A DNA stretch of 64,000 bases, from assembly GCF_015350995.1 (NCBI RefSeq), contig NZ_JADKRW010000006.1:62001-126000 (forward strand), read 5' to 3'. Of this stretch, positions 23,926 through 32,446 are shown one piece after another. Both the position numbers and the translations under genes were made by a program. Position 1 is the first letter of the stretch. Each line of letters opens with the position of its first letter. The DNA is from Curtobacterium sp. VKM Ac-1393. GTDB lineage: Bacteria; Actinomycetota; Actinomycetes; Actinomycetales; Microbacteriaceae. The notes below the pieces were generated by a model. It had not been told where the DNA came from, made no database searches, and worked only from the letters and a program-made list of their open reading frames with translations.

Positions 23926-25471
23926 CACGGCTCCGACCGTGTCGGGCGCCGTCCGACCGAGCGTGGGCCGCGCCGAACGCACCGTCGTCATCGCACTGAC
24001 GATCGCGTTCGCCGCGGTCCTGGCGGTCTGGGCGGTCGTCACCACCACTTACAAGGCTCCGGACGAGCCGACGCACGTCGATGCCGCGCTGCACCTGGCG
24101 ATCGGCGACACCTGGGCCGAGCCCGGTGCGATGCACTACCTGAACGCCATGCACAGCACGCAGGTCAGCAACCTGCACCAGGCGGCCAGCGAGAACGCGA
24201 CCTGGGGCGAGCTGCTCCGCGAGTTCCCGGGCGTGCACCCGACCAGCATCGACCAGATGTCACAGCACCCGCCGACCTACTACGCGCTCGCCGCCGGGGT
24301 GCTCCACCTGGTGCACTTCGAGGACCTCCGGTGGGACCACGCCGTGATGGCCCTGCGACTGTTCGACGCCCTGCTGGTCCTGCCGCTGCCGTTCCTGGCG
24401 TGGGCCACCGTCCGCCGACTGACCGGTTCGCCCCGCGCGGCCGTGATCGGCGGCGCCGCGGTGCTGGCGGTGCCCGAGGTCGCGTCGATCGGGGCATCGG
24501 TCACCAACGACGCCCTGATGCTGCCGCTCGCCGGAGCCCTCGTCTTCTTCGTCGTCCGCATGCTCACCGGTGACCTGCGGGTGCGCACCACGGTGTGGAT
24601 CGGCCTGCTGCTCGGGGCGATGCTGCTCACCAAGGGCACCGCGCTGCCCGCCGTCCCCTTCGTCGGCATCGCCGTGATGGCCGCCGGGTACACCCGTGCC
24701 GCCGTGTGGCGGAACGTGCTCCGGACGCTCTGGACCCTCGGGATCGCCGGGGTCGTCGGTGGCTGGTGGTGGCTCCGGAACATCCTCGTGTACCACGGGA
24801 TCCAGCCCGACGGCATGGCCGCCGAACGCCCGCCGATGCCGTTCCCGGACGGCACGTCGGCCAGCCCCGAGGTCTTCCTGCGCGACTACTGGAACGGTGT
24901 GACCCGCACGTTCTGGGGCAGCGTCGGCGGCCTGGCCCAGTTCCAGTTCGCGCAGTTCCTGGTCGACGCGCTCACGATCGTGTCGATCGCCGGCATCGTG
25001 ATCTGGGCGTTCCGTCGTGGCCCGTCGCTCCGCCCCGCGATCGTGCTCGCGTCCTTCCCCGTCATCCTGATCGCCCTGCACATGCAGAGCGGGTGGGGCG
25101 GCTACGTCAAGAACACGATCGTCGCGGGCACCCAGGGCCGGTACTACTACCCCACGCTCATCGCGCTCATCGCCCTGAGCGCCCTCGCCTGGCGCCGGGT
25201 GACGATCAGCGCGGCCGGCACCACGCGCCTGGCGATCGGCATGTCCGTGGCGGCGACGACCATCGCGCTGTACGGGGTCGTCTACGCGCTCCGGGCGTTC
25301 GGGCGCGACGCCGCGTTCTGGATCGACGGCCGGTCCATCGTCACGTTCGACCGGTACGGCATGCTCGCGGCCGGCGGCAACGTCACGCTCGCGGTGATCG
25401 CCGCCGTCGCGCTGCTCGGCACCGGGGTGCTGCTCGTGCGCTTCGTCCGCCGTCCGGGGGTCCCCGCGTGA
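23915..25471 (+). CDS. DUF2142-type GT-C membrane protein (paralogue 1)
   Basis: 518 residues, about a dozen membrane helices. The first outer loop contains TYKAPDEPTHVDAALHLAIGD, with acidic residues placed as in GT-C transferases, and then SQHPPTYYALAAGVLHLVHF. A cytoplasmic RRLTGSPRAAVIG link, GGWWWLRNILVYHG, TQGRYYYPTLIAL and a C-terminal helix follow. Family members are predicted to transfer sugars from polyprenyl phosphates to outer glycans; the exact reaction is unknown. Overlaps the GtrB-like gene by 11 bases, which fits donor maker plus user. Three paralogues occur at 25468, 37467 and 47138. Confidence 0.83.
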   Translation: MATDTAPTVSGAVRPSVGRAERTVVIALTIAFAAVLAVWAVVTTTYKAPDEPTHVDAALHLAIGDTWAEPGAMHYLNAMHSTQVSNLHQAASENATWGELLREFPGVHPTSIDQMSQHPPTYYALAAGVLHLVHFEDLRWDHAVMALRLFDALLVLPLPFLAWATVRRLTGSPRAAVIGGAAVLAVPEVASIGASVTNDALMLPLAGALVFFVVRMLTGDLRVRTTVWIGLLLGAMLLTKGTALPAVPFVGIAVMAAGYTRAAVWRNVLRTLWTLGIAGVVGGWWWLRNILVYHGIQPDGMAAERPPMPFPDGTSASPEVFLRDYWNGVTRTFWGSVGGLAQFQFAQFLVDALTIVSIAGIVIWAFRRGPSLRPAIVLASFPVILIALHMQSGWGGYVKNTIVAGTQGRYYYPTLIALIALSALAWRRVTISAAGTTRLAIGMSVAATTIALYGVVYALRAFGRDAAFWIDGRSIVTFDRYGMLAAGGNVTLAVIAAVALLGTGVLLVRFVRRPGVPA

Positions 25472-27093
25472 CCCGCCGCCGCGAACTGGTCGCACTCGGC
25501 AGCGTCACCGTCGCCTGGCTGGCGTTCCTGCTCACCTTCGCCCTGCTCACGCCGGCGTTCGGCGCTCCCGACGAGGCGGCGCACGTCGACGCGGCGTTCC
25601 GGCTCGCGCTCGGCCTCGGCTGGCCGAACGGCGGCGAGATGCACTACCTCGCCGCGATCCGGCAGATCGTCGAGCACCCGGTGCCCGCCGTCGACCGCCC
25701 CACGGTCGACGGCCTGCTCGCCGCCGTGCCCGGTGACTCCGCCGCGATCGACCCGATGTCGCAGAACCCGCCGACGTACTGGCTCGTCGCCGCCGGCATC
25801 CTGCGCCTCATCCGGTTCGGAGCGCACGACTGGGCGACCTCGGTGCTCGTGCTGCGCCTGTTCGACGTCGCGCTCGTGACCGCGCTGCCCGTGCTCGTGT
25901 GGGCCACGGTCCGCCGGGTGACCCGGTCGCCGCGCACCGCACTCGTCGCTCCGCTGCTGCTCTTCGCGGTGCCGCAGCTCGCCCAGGTCGGGGCCGGGGT
26001 GACGTCGTGGGCGCCGATGGTCCTGCTCGGTGCCGTCCTCGTCTGGTTGAGCGTGCGCGTCCTGACCGGCGACCGCTCGTGGTGGACCACCGCCGGGCTC
26101 GCCGTCGCGGTGACGGGCCTGGCCGCGATCAGCGCGCTGGGGCTGCTGGCGGTGCCGTTCGTCGTGGTGGTGTTCGTGCTCGCACACCGGGGCGCGGGCG
26201 GCGACACCGATTCACGCGGCACACACGGCGACGGCGACGCCGGCGGCGCACGCGGCCGCACCGCCGCGCGCACCGTCCTGCACGCCGCCGTCGTCGTCGT
26301 GGCCGCCGCCGCGGTGTCGGGCTGGTGGTGGATCCGCACGCTGCGCACCACCGGGACGCTGCTGCCGGACGCCCTGCGCGCCTCGACCACCGTGCAGCCG
26401 TACCCCGCCGGCGGTGCGAACCCCGGCGCCTTCGCCGGTCGGCAGTGGGACGGACTGACCGCGTCGTTCTTCGGGGACTTCGGCGCGAACCAGTGGCCGC
26501 TGCCGCCCGTGGTCATCGACGCCCTCGCGATCGTCGGGCTCGTGGCCCTGGCGTGGTCGTACGCTCGCCGCAGTCCCGACCGCCGGGTGATGACGATCGC
26601 GCTGGTCTGGCCGGCCCTGGTCGTCGTCGCGACCCTCGCCTACAACTGGCGCAACTACCTCGGCACGCACCACGGCAACGGGCTGCAGGGCCGGTTCCTC
26701 TTCGTCGCCGTCGTCGCGCTCGTCCTGGCCCAGGCCGTGGCGTGGCGGGCACTCGTCGTGCGCCCCGAACTGCGCCGCCGGCTCGCCGTGGTCGCTGCCG
26801 TCGGCTCGTTCGCGATCGGCCTGTACGGCATCGGGATCGCCTACCGCGGCGCGTGGGAGGACGTCCAGTTCCGGGTGACCCCCGACGGCCTCTCCGCGAT
26901 GGCCAGCGGATCGCTCGCAGGAGCGGTCCCGGTCGGCGTGGCCGGTGCCCTGTTCCTCGTCGCCGCCGTCGCGAGCACCGTGCTCGTCCGGCGCGCTGCC
27001 GACCTGCCGACCACCACGACCACCCCCGTCACCGGCCTCCCGCTAGAATCGCCGCCGACCCACGAACCGACCGTCAGGAAAGAGAACTCGTGA
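25468..27093 (+). CDS. DUF2142-type GT-C membrane protein (paralogue 2)
   Basis: 541 residues, same plan as the preceding protein: FGAPDEAAHVDAAFRLALGLGW, SQNPPTYWLVAAGILRLIRF, SGWWWIRTLRTTG, LQGRFLFVAVVALV. It carries a hydrophilic Gly/Asp/Arg-rich insert at about residues 238-268 that the sister proteins lack. The GTG at 25468 overlaps the upstream stop by GTGA. The stop at 27091-27093 in turn overlaps the rmlB GTG (GTGA). The run 22984 to 28924 is therefore one tightly coupled operon. Confidence 0.82.
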   Translation: MTRRRELVALGSVTVAWLAFLLTFALLTPAFGAPDEAAHVDAAFRLALGLGWPNGGEMHYLAAIRQIVEHPVPAVDRPTVDGLLAAVPGDSAAIDPMSQNPPTYWLVAAGILRLIRFGAHDWATSVLVLRLFDVALVTALPVLVWATVRRVTRSPRTALVAPLLLFAVPQLAQVGAGVTSWAPMVLLGAVLVWLSVRVLTGDRSWWTTAGLAVAVTGLAAISALGLLAVPFVVVVFVLAHRGAGGDTDSRGTHGDGDAGGARGRTAARTVLHAAVVVVAAAAVSGWWWIRTLRTTGTLLPDALRASTTVQPYPAGGANPGAFAGRQWDGLTASFFGDFGANQWPLPPVVIDALAIVGLVALAWSYARRSPDRRVMTIALVWPALVVVATLAYNWRNYLGTHHGNGLQGRFLFVAVVALVLAQAVAWRALVVRPELRRRLAVVAAVGSFAIGLYGIGIAYRGAWEDVQFRVTPDGLSAMASGSLAGAVPVGVAGALFLVAAVASTVLVRRAADLPTTTTTPVTGLPLESPPTHEPTVRKENS

Positions 27094-28076
27094 AGATCCT
27101 CGTCACCGGAGGAGCCGGCTTCATCGGCTCGAACTTCGTCCGCCGCACGCTGGAGGACGCGTACCCCGGCCTCGAGGGCGCCGAGGTCGTCGTCTACGAC
27201 GCACTGACCTACTCCGGCAACGAAGCGAACCTCGCCCCGGTCGCCGACTCCCCCCGCTACACCTTCGTGCACGGCGACATCCGTGACGCCGCGAAGCTCG
27301 ACGAGGTCGTCCCGTCGGTCGACGCGATCGTGCACTTCGCCGCCGAGTCCCACGTCGACCGCTCGGTCCGCGACTCCGGCATCTTCGTCGAGACGAACGT
27401 CGTCGGCACCCAGCGCCTGCTCGACGCCGCGCTCCGCCACGGCACCGAGCGCTTCGTGCACGTCTCCACCGACGAGGTCTACGGCTCCATCAGCGAGGGC
27501 TCGTGGGACGAGGAACGCCCGCTCGAGCCGAACTCGCCGTACTCGGCGTCGAAGGCCGGCAGCGACCTGCTCGCCCGCAGCTACCACCGCACGCACGGCC
27601 TGAACCTGTCGATCACGCGCTGCTCGAACAACTACGGTCCGTTCCACTTCCCCGAGAAGGTCATCCCGCTCTTCGTCACGAACCTGATCGACGACGTGCA
27701 CGTCCCCCTGTACGGCGAGGGCAACAACATCCGCGACTGGCTGCACGTCGACGACCACACCCGCGGCATCGCGATGGTCCTGACCCGTGGCCGCGCCGGC
27801 GAGATCTACAACATCGGCGGTGGCACCGAGCTCACCAACAAGGAGCTCACGCAGCTGCTCCTCGACGCCACCGGCAAGGACTGGTCGTACGTCGACCGCG
27901 TCGCCGACCGCCTCGGCCACGACCTGCGCTACTCGGTCGACATCTCGAAGATCCAGGCCGAGCTCGGCTACGAGCCGCTCGTGCCGTTCGAGCAGGGCCT
28001 GGCCGACGTCGTGCAGTGGTACCGCGACAACCGTTCGTGGTGGGAGCCGCTCAAGGAGCGCGCAGCGATCGCATGA
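27090..28076 (+). CDS. rmlB: dTDP-glucose 4,6-dehydratase
   Basis: 328 residues, extended SDR; converts dTDP-glucose to dTDP-4-keto-6-deoxyglucose. N-terminal GGAGFIGSNFVRR, HFAAESHVDRSV, the catalytic region VSTDEVYGSI, and the YSASK pair (YxxxK) in NSPYSASKAGSD, then GEGNNIRDWLHVDDH. GTG at 27090 with AGGAAAGAG upstream and a 4-base overlap with the GT-C gene; the next gene overlaps by ATGA. Confidence 0.97.
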   Translation: MKILVTGGAGFIGSNFVRRTLEDAYPGLEGAEVVVYDALTYSGNEANLAPVADSPRYTFVHGDIRDAAKLDEVVPSVDAIVHFAAESHVDRSVRDSGIFVETNVVGTQRLLDAALRHGTERFVHVSTDEVYGSISEGSWDEERPLEPNSPYSASKAGSDLLARSYHRTHGLNLSITRCSNNYGPFHFPEKVIPLFVTNLIDDVHVPLYGEGNNIRDWLHVDDHTRGIAMVLTRGRAGEIYNIGGGTELTNKELTQLLLDATGKDWSYVDRVADRLGHDLRYSVDISKIQAELGYEPLVPFEQGLADVVQWYRDNRSWWEPLKERAAIA

Positions 28077-28924
28077 CCAGGTACCTCATCACCGGCGCCG
28101 CCGGCATGCTCGGCCGTGACCTCCAGGCCGCGCTCGCCGGACGCGACGTCACCGCGCTGTCCCGCGCGGAGCTCGACATCACCGACCCGGACGCGGTGGA
28201 CGCCGCCGTCGCCGGGCACGACGTCGTGATCAACTCCGCTGCGTACACCAAGGTCGACGACGCGGAAGGCCACGAGGACGCCGCCTTCGCCGTCAACGCG
28301 ACCGGCCCGAAGCTCCTCGCCGAGGCAGCGGTGCGTCACGGTGCGAAGCTCGTCACAGTGTCGACGGACTACGTGTTCGACGGCAACGGCACCGCGCCCT
28401 ACGCCGAGGACGCCCCGACCGACCCGATCAACGCCTACGGCCGCACCAAGGCCGCCGGCGAGGCGTTCGTCCGCGAGATCGCCCCGGACACGTCGTACGT
28501 CGTCCGCACGGCGTGGATCTACGGGGCGCACGGTCCGAACTTCGCCGCGACGATGCTCCGCCTGGCCGGCTCGCACGACACCGTGAGCGTCGTCACCGAC
28601 CAGGTCGGCCAGCCGACGTGGACCGGTGACCTCGCCGCCCGCATCGTCGAGCTCGTCGACGGGGACGCCCCAGCAGGCGTCTACCACGGTACGAACGCCG
28701 GACAGGGCTCGTGGTTCGACTTCACCCGCGCGATCTACCGCGAGCTCGGCCTCGACCCCGAGCGTGTGCTGCCGACGGACAGCGCCGCGTTCGTCCGGCC
28801 CGCACCGCGTCCGGCCTACAGCGTGCTCGGGCACGACGGCTGGTCGCGTGCCGGGCTCGCGCCGATGCGCGACTGGCGCGAAGCGCTGCGCGCCGCGGTG
28901 GCCGCAGGTGCGCTGAGCACGTAG
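28073..28924 (+). CDS. rmlD: dTDP-4-dehydrorhamnose reductase
   Basis: 283 residues; the NAD(P)H-dependent last step to dTDP-L-rhamnose. TGAAGMLGRDLQAAL near the N-terminus, INSAAYTKVDDAE, VSTDYVFDGNG, and the catalytic YGRTKAAGE. ATG at 28073 overlaps the rmlB stop (ATGA). It is followed by a 52-bp perfect palindrome that should end the operon. Confidence 0.97.
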   Translation: MTRYLITGAAGMLGRDLQAALAGRDVTALSRAELDITDPDAVDAAVAGHDVVINSAAYTKVDDAEGHEDAAFAVNATGPKLLAEAAVRHGAKLVTVSTDYVFDGNGTAPYAEDAPTDPINAYGRTKAAGEAFVREIAPDTSYVVRTAWIYGAHGPNFAATMLRLAGSHDTVSVVTDQVGQPTWTGDLAARIVELVDGDAPAGVYHGTNAGQGSWFDFTRAIYRELGLDPERVLPTDSAAFVRPAPRPAYSVLGHDGWSRAGLAPMRDWREALRAAVAAGALST

Positions 28925-28938
28925 GCAGGGCAGTCGAC

Positions 28939-28990
28939 CGGGAGGCCCGGGGTGCGTTCCCGACGTCGGGAACGCACCCCGGGCCTCCCG
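28939..28990. terminator. 52-bp perfect palindrome (family A variant), terminator after rmlD
   Basis: 26-base arms meeting at GAC|GTC, with outer ends CGGGAGGCCCGGGG and its complement. Outer sequence matches the other family A palindromes, but the inner half is different. It lies 15 bases past the rmlD stop and before an independent GT4 gene. Confidence 0.85.
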
Positions 28991-29114
28991 TCTCGGTCCC
29001 CTGCCGCACCCCGCCGGCCGCGCTCAGGGGGCCACCCGTCTGCCCTGGTAGTGTCGGGCAGCCGGGCGCCGGGCCGGTCCTCGGCCCCATCACCACGACG
29101 AGGAGACCAGCACC

Positions 29115-30257
29115 ATGACCACCCTCCACGTCCTCGTCGACCAGGTCGTCGCCCCCGTCCCCGGCGGCATCGGGCGGTACGCCGAAGAGCTCGCCCGACA
29201 CCTCGTCGCGAACGCGCCGAGCGGGTGCGACGTCGCCGGGGTGGTGTCCGCGGTCAGCTCCGACGAGATGGCCCACCTGCGCACGCTGCTGCCGGGGCTG
29301 TCCGAGCTGCAGCGGCTGCCGCTCGCACGCCGCGAGCTCTCACTGGCCTGGCAGGGCGGCTTCGTCGGCGGGATCGCCAAGGGCATGGTGCACGCGCCGA
29401 GCGTGCTCGCTCCCCTGGTCAAGCACGACCGTTTCCAGGACCCGGGGCGGCAGACCGTCGTCACCGTGCACGACACCGTGCCGTGGACCAACCCCGAGAC
29501 CCTGACGCCGCGCGGCGTCCACTTCCACAAGGCGATGGTGAAGCGTGCGTGGAAGCACGCCGACGCCGTCGTGGTGCCCACCCACGCGGTGGCGAGTGCC
29601 CTGAACGAGATCCACCGGTTCGACGACCGGCTGCGCGTCATCGGCGGCGCGCCGAGCGGACGGCTCCGGCTGCCGGTCGACGCCGACCTGCGTGCCGAGC
29701 GGCTCGGACTGCCGGACCGGTACGTGCTGGCGGTCGGCACCCTCGAGCCCCGCAAGGCGCTGTCGTCCCTGATCGAGGCGCTCGCGCACCCCGACGCACC
29801 AGCCGACATCCCGCTCGTCATCTCCGGCCCGGACGGCTGGGGTGACGTCGACGTCTACGGCACCGCGGAGCGCGCCGGCCTGTCCCGCGACCGGGTGAAG
29901 GTGCTCGGCAGGATCGACGACGCCGACCTCGCCGTGGTGTACGACCGGGCCACTGTTTTCGTGTTCCCGAGCCTCGCCGAGGGCTTCGGCCTGCCCGCGA
30001 TCGAGGCGATGAGCTTCGGCACCCCCGTCATCCACTCCGACGACCCCGCGGTGGCCGAGGTCGCCTCGGACGCCGGCGTGACCGTCGCACGCGGGCCGAA
30101 GGAGTCGTACCCGGAGCGGATCGCCCAGGCGGTCTACCAGGTCGTGAACGACCCGCACCTCGCCAGTCGCCTGGCGGTGGCGGGTCCGGACCGTGCCCGG
30201 ATGTACGACTGGAGCGACTCCGCCGCCGAGACCTGGCAGCTGCACGCCGACCTGTGA
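29115..30257 (+). CDS. GT4 family glycosyltransferase
   Basis: 380 residues, GT-B fold. PVPGGIGRYAEELARHL at the N-terminus, VVTVHDTVPWTNPETL, VVVPTHAVASAL, VLAVGTLEPRKALSSLIEAL, and the donor-side EX7E motif SLAEGFGLPAIEAMSFGTPV. It resembles mannosyltransferases of the same subgroup as the protein at 17535. ATG at 29115 with GAGGAGACC upstream. Single-gene unit between the rmlD palindrome and the convergent GH16 gene (7-base gap). Confidence 0.9.
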   Translation: MTTLHVLVDQVVAPVPGGIGRYAEELARHLVANAPSGCDVAGVVSAVSSDEMAHLRTLLPGLSELQRLPLARRELSLAWQGGFVGGIAKGMVHAPSVLAPLVKHDRFQDPGRQTVVTVHDTVPWTNPETLTPRGVHFHKAMVKRAWKHADAVVVPTHAVASALNEIHRFDDRLRVIGGAPSGRLRLPVDADLRAERLGLPDRYVLAVGTLEPRKALSSLIEALAHPDAPADIPLVISGPDGWGDVDVYGTAERAGLSRDRVKVLGRIDDADLAVVYDRATVFVFPSLAEGFGLPAIEAMSFGTPVIHSDDPAVAEVASDAGVTVARGPKESYPERIAQAVYQVVNDPHLASRLAVAGPDRARMYDWSDSAAETWQLHADL

Positions 30258-30264
30258 CCCGGCG

Positions 30265-31020
30265 TCACTTCCCGTACGTGTAGGTGCTGACCCAGTCGAT
30301 GTAGAGGTGGCCGGTGTCGCCCCAGTTGCCGACCTGGAACATGTAGCGGTGCGCGGTCTTCGGCACGTGCTTCGTGATCGTCTTGATCACCTTGCCGTCG
30401 AGGCGGTACCGCACGGACTTGCCCGGGATCCACTCGATCGAGTACGTGTGCCACGAGCGCCAGGACACCCCGGTGCTCAGGCTCGTCGCGTTGACCTCCT
30501 GCCCGGGCGTCATCGAGTGGTGGTGCAGCATCGGCTGCTGGTCGAAGTTGGCCTCGGGGTAGTCGATCTCGCCGTCCGACCACTTGTCCGACGAGGGCCA
30601 CAGCATGAACGCCGCACCGTTCCCGTCGCCACCGGTCGCCTTGGCACGGACGATGAACTTGCCGCCCTTGTGGCCCCACGCACCCGACGGCGTCCCGAAC
30701 GTGCCCGCGGCGCCGTGCTTGCCGTCGAGCTTGACGTCCATGTACCCGTTGTGCGCGCTGACGAGGGCCCCCGAGTAGTACATGCCACCCGTGCCGTCCG
30801 GGTACGGCTGCCACGAGTTCGTGTAGGTCTTGGCGAACGCCCCCTTGGCGGACGCAGCGGTGCTGAAGTTCTCGCGGAAGGTCTGCTTGAAGTTCCCGAC
30901 GTTGCCGATCGGTGCCGAGCTGGCCGACGCTGCGGTCACCGGGCCGAGCGGACCCGCGACGAGCGCCGCGCTGAGGAGCACGACGGCGATGGCTGCCCGC
31001 TTGGTTGCGCGTTTCTGCAT
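30265..31020 (-). CDS. Secreted glycoside hydrolase family 16 protein
   Basis: 251 residues. Signal peptide RATKRAAIAVVLLSAALVAG ending near ASA (about residue 33). The GH16 catalytic signature ExDxxE is DGEIDYPEANFD, Glu151, Asp153 and Glu156. Members cleave beta-1,3/1,4-glucans, xyloglucan, agar or related glycans; the substrate cannot be told here. No carbohydrate-binding module. ATG at 31020 with GGGAGTG upstream. A role in trimming the organism's own wall glycan or degrading plant beta-glucan is an inference. Confidence 0.9.
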   Translation of the reverse strand: MQKRATKRAAIAVVLLSAALVAGPLGPVTAASASSAPIGNVGNFKQTFRENFSTAASAKGAFAKTYTNSWQPYPDGTGGMYYSGALVSAHNGYMDVKLDGKHGAAGTFGTPSGAWGHKGGKFIVRAKATGGDGNGAAFMLWPSSDKWSDGEIDYPEANFDQQPMLHHHSMTPGQEVNATSLSTGVSWRSWHTYSIEWIPGKSVRYRLDGKVIKTITKHVPKTAHRYMFQVGNWGDTGHLYIDWVSTYTYGK

Positions 31021-31466
31021 GAGCTGTCACTCCCTGACGTGACGGTTCGCACCCGTTCCCGTGGGTGCCGGGAGGCCGCCTGCCGACCTCCTGCGGATCA
31101 CGGTAGTTGCGAAGTGCAGCCAGCGCGCGGGGTTGACAAATCAGCCCTATCCCCAGTCCGCGGGGGTTGCAGACCGTTCCGTCTACGTGGAGGAAGTGCT
31201 GGTCAGCGCCGTGTAGCGCCCCCGTTCTGGGGCTGACGGCACGTGTTCTCCGTGCCTCGGTGCTGTCGGTCACGGTGCTGTCGGTGTTGCTCGCGGCGCT
31301 GTCGGTGCGCTCTTGCTCGCAAGACGCCGTCGTCTCGTCCGGACGCCGCGGTCCCGTCGAGACGCCGTCGAATTCGGAGGCGTCTCGGCTCCGGAGCGGC
31401 GTCGAGCGATGACGACGGCGTGTCAGCGGCGCGACCGGAGCGGCGTCGAGCGATGACGACGGCGTG
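31021..31466. other. 446-base intergenic stretch without a credible gene
   Basis: It holds the GH16 leader on the minus strand (possible -10 TACCGT about 75 bases upstream). A low-complexity run follows in which GCTGTCGGT occurs three times (about 31255-31310), then a hairpin at 31358-31387 and the first copy of a 44-bp tandem repeat. A hydrophobic 81-codon plus-strand reading frame from 31167 follows the repeats and is not credible. Confidence 0.6.
31358..31387. terminator. Hairpin downstream of the small membrane protein gene
   Basis: CGAGACGCC (31358-31366) pairs with GGCGTCTCG (31379-31387); the 12-base loop contains CGAATTCG. Likely ends the minus-strand gene whose stop is at 31467. Confidence 0.45.
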
Positions 31467-31478
31467 TCAGCGGCGCGA
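31391..31478. repeat. Perfect 44-bp tandem duplication
   Basis: Two identical 44-base units, 31391-31434 and 31435-31478, beginning CCGGAGCGGCGTCGAGCGAT. The second unit contains the stop codon and last codons of the small membrane protein gene; the first is an extra copy just beyond it. Exact identity points to a recent duplication. Confidence 0.9.
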
Positions 31479-31739
31479 CCTCACGACGGCGGAGACGACG
31501 GCGGCCAGTACGGCGACGATCACGACCACCGCGGCGACCTCGGCGACGTGCAGGGCCAGCGTCCACGACTCGAACTGCGACTTGGTGGCGACGACGTCTC
31601 CGTCCGTCGCCCCGAGCCACTGCGACACCGGGTTGATCGGGCCGGCACCCCGCACGGCGATCGCGCAGACCAGGGCTGCGACGACCGCGGCGCCGGCCAG
31701 GACGAACGTGACGGTGTGACGACGGAGACGAGCGCGCAT
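31467..31739 (-). CDS. Small membrane protein with two transmembrane segments
   Basis: 90 residues: a basic start MRARLRRH, a first helix TVTFVLAGAAVVAALVCAIAV, an outer loop GAGPINPVSQWLGATDGDVV, and a second helix AEVAAVVVIVAVLAAVVSAVV ending in RSRR. I know no function. ATG at 31739, 6 bases after a TACGGT box. Its promoter overlaps that of the divergent gene at 31758. The stop lies inside the 44-bp tandem repeat. Confidence 0.7.
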   Translation of the reverse strand: MRARLRRHTVTFVLAGAAVVAALVCAIAVRGAGPINPVSQWLGATDGDVVATKSQFESWTLALHVAEVAAVVVIVAVLAAVVSAVVRSRR

Positions 31740-31757
31740 GGCGCTACCGTAGCGCGC
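31740..31757. promoter_or_regulatory. Divergent leaderless promoter pair with overlapping -10 boxes
   Basis: Only 18 bases separate the ATG at 31739 (minus) from the ATG at 31758 (plus). TACCGT (31745-31750, plus) ends 7 bases before one start. TACGGT (31751-31746, minus) ends 6 bases before the other. The two boxes share five base pairs inside GCGCTACCGTAGCGC, a 6-base inverted repeat with a 3-base centre. Confidence 0.55.
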
Positions 31758-31925
31758 ATGACGCGATGCGAGGAATGCGGCCGACCCATCACCGGCGAGG
31801 TCGTCCGAACCGCGACCCGGACGCTCGACCGCGTCTGCGCGGACCGGACGACCGCGATCGCCTACGGCCTGCTGAACGGCGGCAGTCCGTTCGACGGCCC
31901 AGGGGCCCCGCGCGCGGAACGCTAG
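31758..31925 (+). CDS. Small CxxC (zinc-ribbon-like) protein
   Basis: 55 residues, [16 protein letters not shown], then [18 protein letters not shown]. The CxxCG pair is followed by only one further Cys, so a full four-Cys zinc site would need another ligand or a dimer. The ATG is 7 bases after a TACCGT box. Its TAG at 31923-31925 interlocks with the minus-strand purE stop inside CTAG. Function unknown. Confidence 0.65.
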   Translation: MTRCEECGRPITGEVVRTATRTLDRVCADRTTAIAYGLLNGGSPFDGPGAPRAER

Positions 31926-32434
31926 AGGGAGTCGCGAAGGCGCGCGGCCTTCTCCTCGACCAGCTTCTCGAGCCCGTCGGCGTACTCCGTCAGACGAGCG
32001 GCGACGGCCGGCTCCGACGACCCGATGATCCGTGCTGCGAGCAGACCGGCGTTCGCCGCACCGTTGATCGCCATCGTCGCGACCGGGATGCCGGCGGGCA
32101 TCTGCACGATCGACAGCAGCGAGTCGAGACCGTCGAGTCGCGCCAGCTGCACGGGCACACCGATGACGGGCAGGGTCGTCATCGACGCCACCATGCCCGG
32201 CAGGTGGGCGGCACCACCGGCACCGGCGATCACCACGCGGATGCCGCGCGCGGCGGCACCACGGGCGAACCGGGTCATCTTGTCGGGCGTGCGGTGCGCC
32301 GAGACGACGTCGGCCTCGAACGGGATGCCGAGCTCGGTGAGGATGTCCGCCGCGGCGCGCATCGTCGGCCAGTCGGAGTCCGAGCCCATGATGATCGAGA
32401 CGAGCGGCTGTGCGGGTGCGGCGGTGTCGGTCAC
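31922..32434 (-). CDS. purE: 5-(carboxyamino)imidazole ribonucleotide mutase
   Basis: 170 residues, class I PurE; moves CO2 from N5-CAIR to give CAIR in purine synthesis. Conserved [37 protein letters not shown] and [16 protein letters not shown] are all present. GTG at 32434 lies 6 bases after a TAGGCT box that itself overlaps the stop codon of the upstream GT gene. Its partner purK is about 3.3 kb upstream, with GT and GH6 genes lying between them. Confidence 0.96.
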   Translation of the reverse strand: MTDTAAPAQPLVSIIMGSDSDWPTMRAAADILTELGIPFEADVVSAHRTPDKMTRFARGAAARGIRVVIAGAGGAAHLPGMVASMTTLPVIGVPVQLARLDGLDSLLSIVQMPAGIPVATMAINGAANAGLLAARIIGSSEPAVAARLTEYADGLEKLVEEKAARLRDSL

Positions 32435-32440
32435 GCGACG

Positions 32441-32446
32441 AGCCTA
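32441..32446 (-). promoter_or_regulatory. -10 box of purE, overlapping the upstream stop codon
   Basis: TAGGCT on the minus strand, 6 bases before the purE GTG. Its TAG is also the stop codon (32444-32446) of the GT gene at 32444-33541. Confidence 0.45.

Noticed and set aside
31167-31412. An 81-codon plus-strand frame with a hydrophobic stretch between GH16 and the small membrane protein
   Set aside because: The hydrophobic part is the product of repeated GCTGTCGGT units. No ribosome-binding site or -10 box precedes it, and it ends in Arg/Ser low-complexity sequence.
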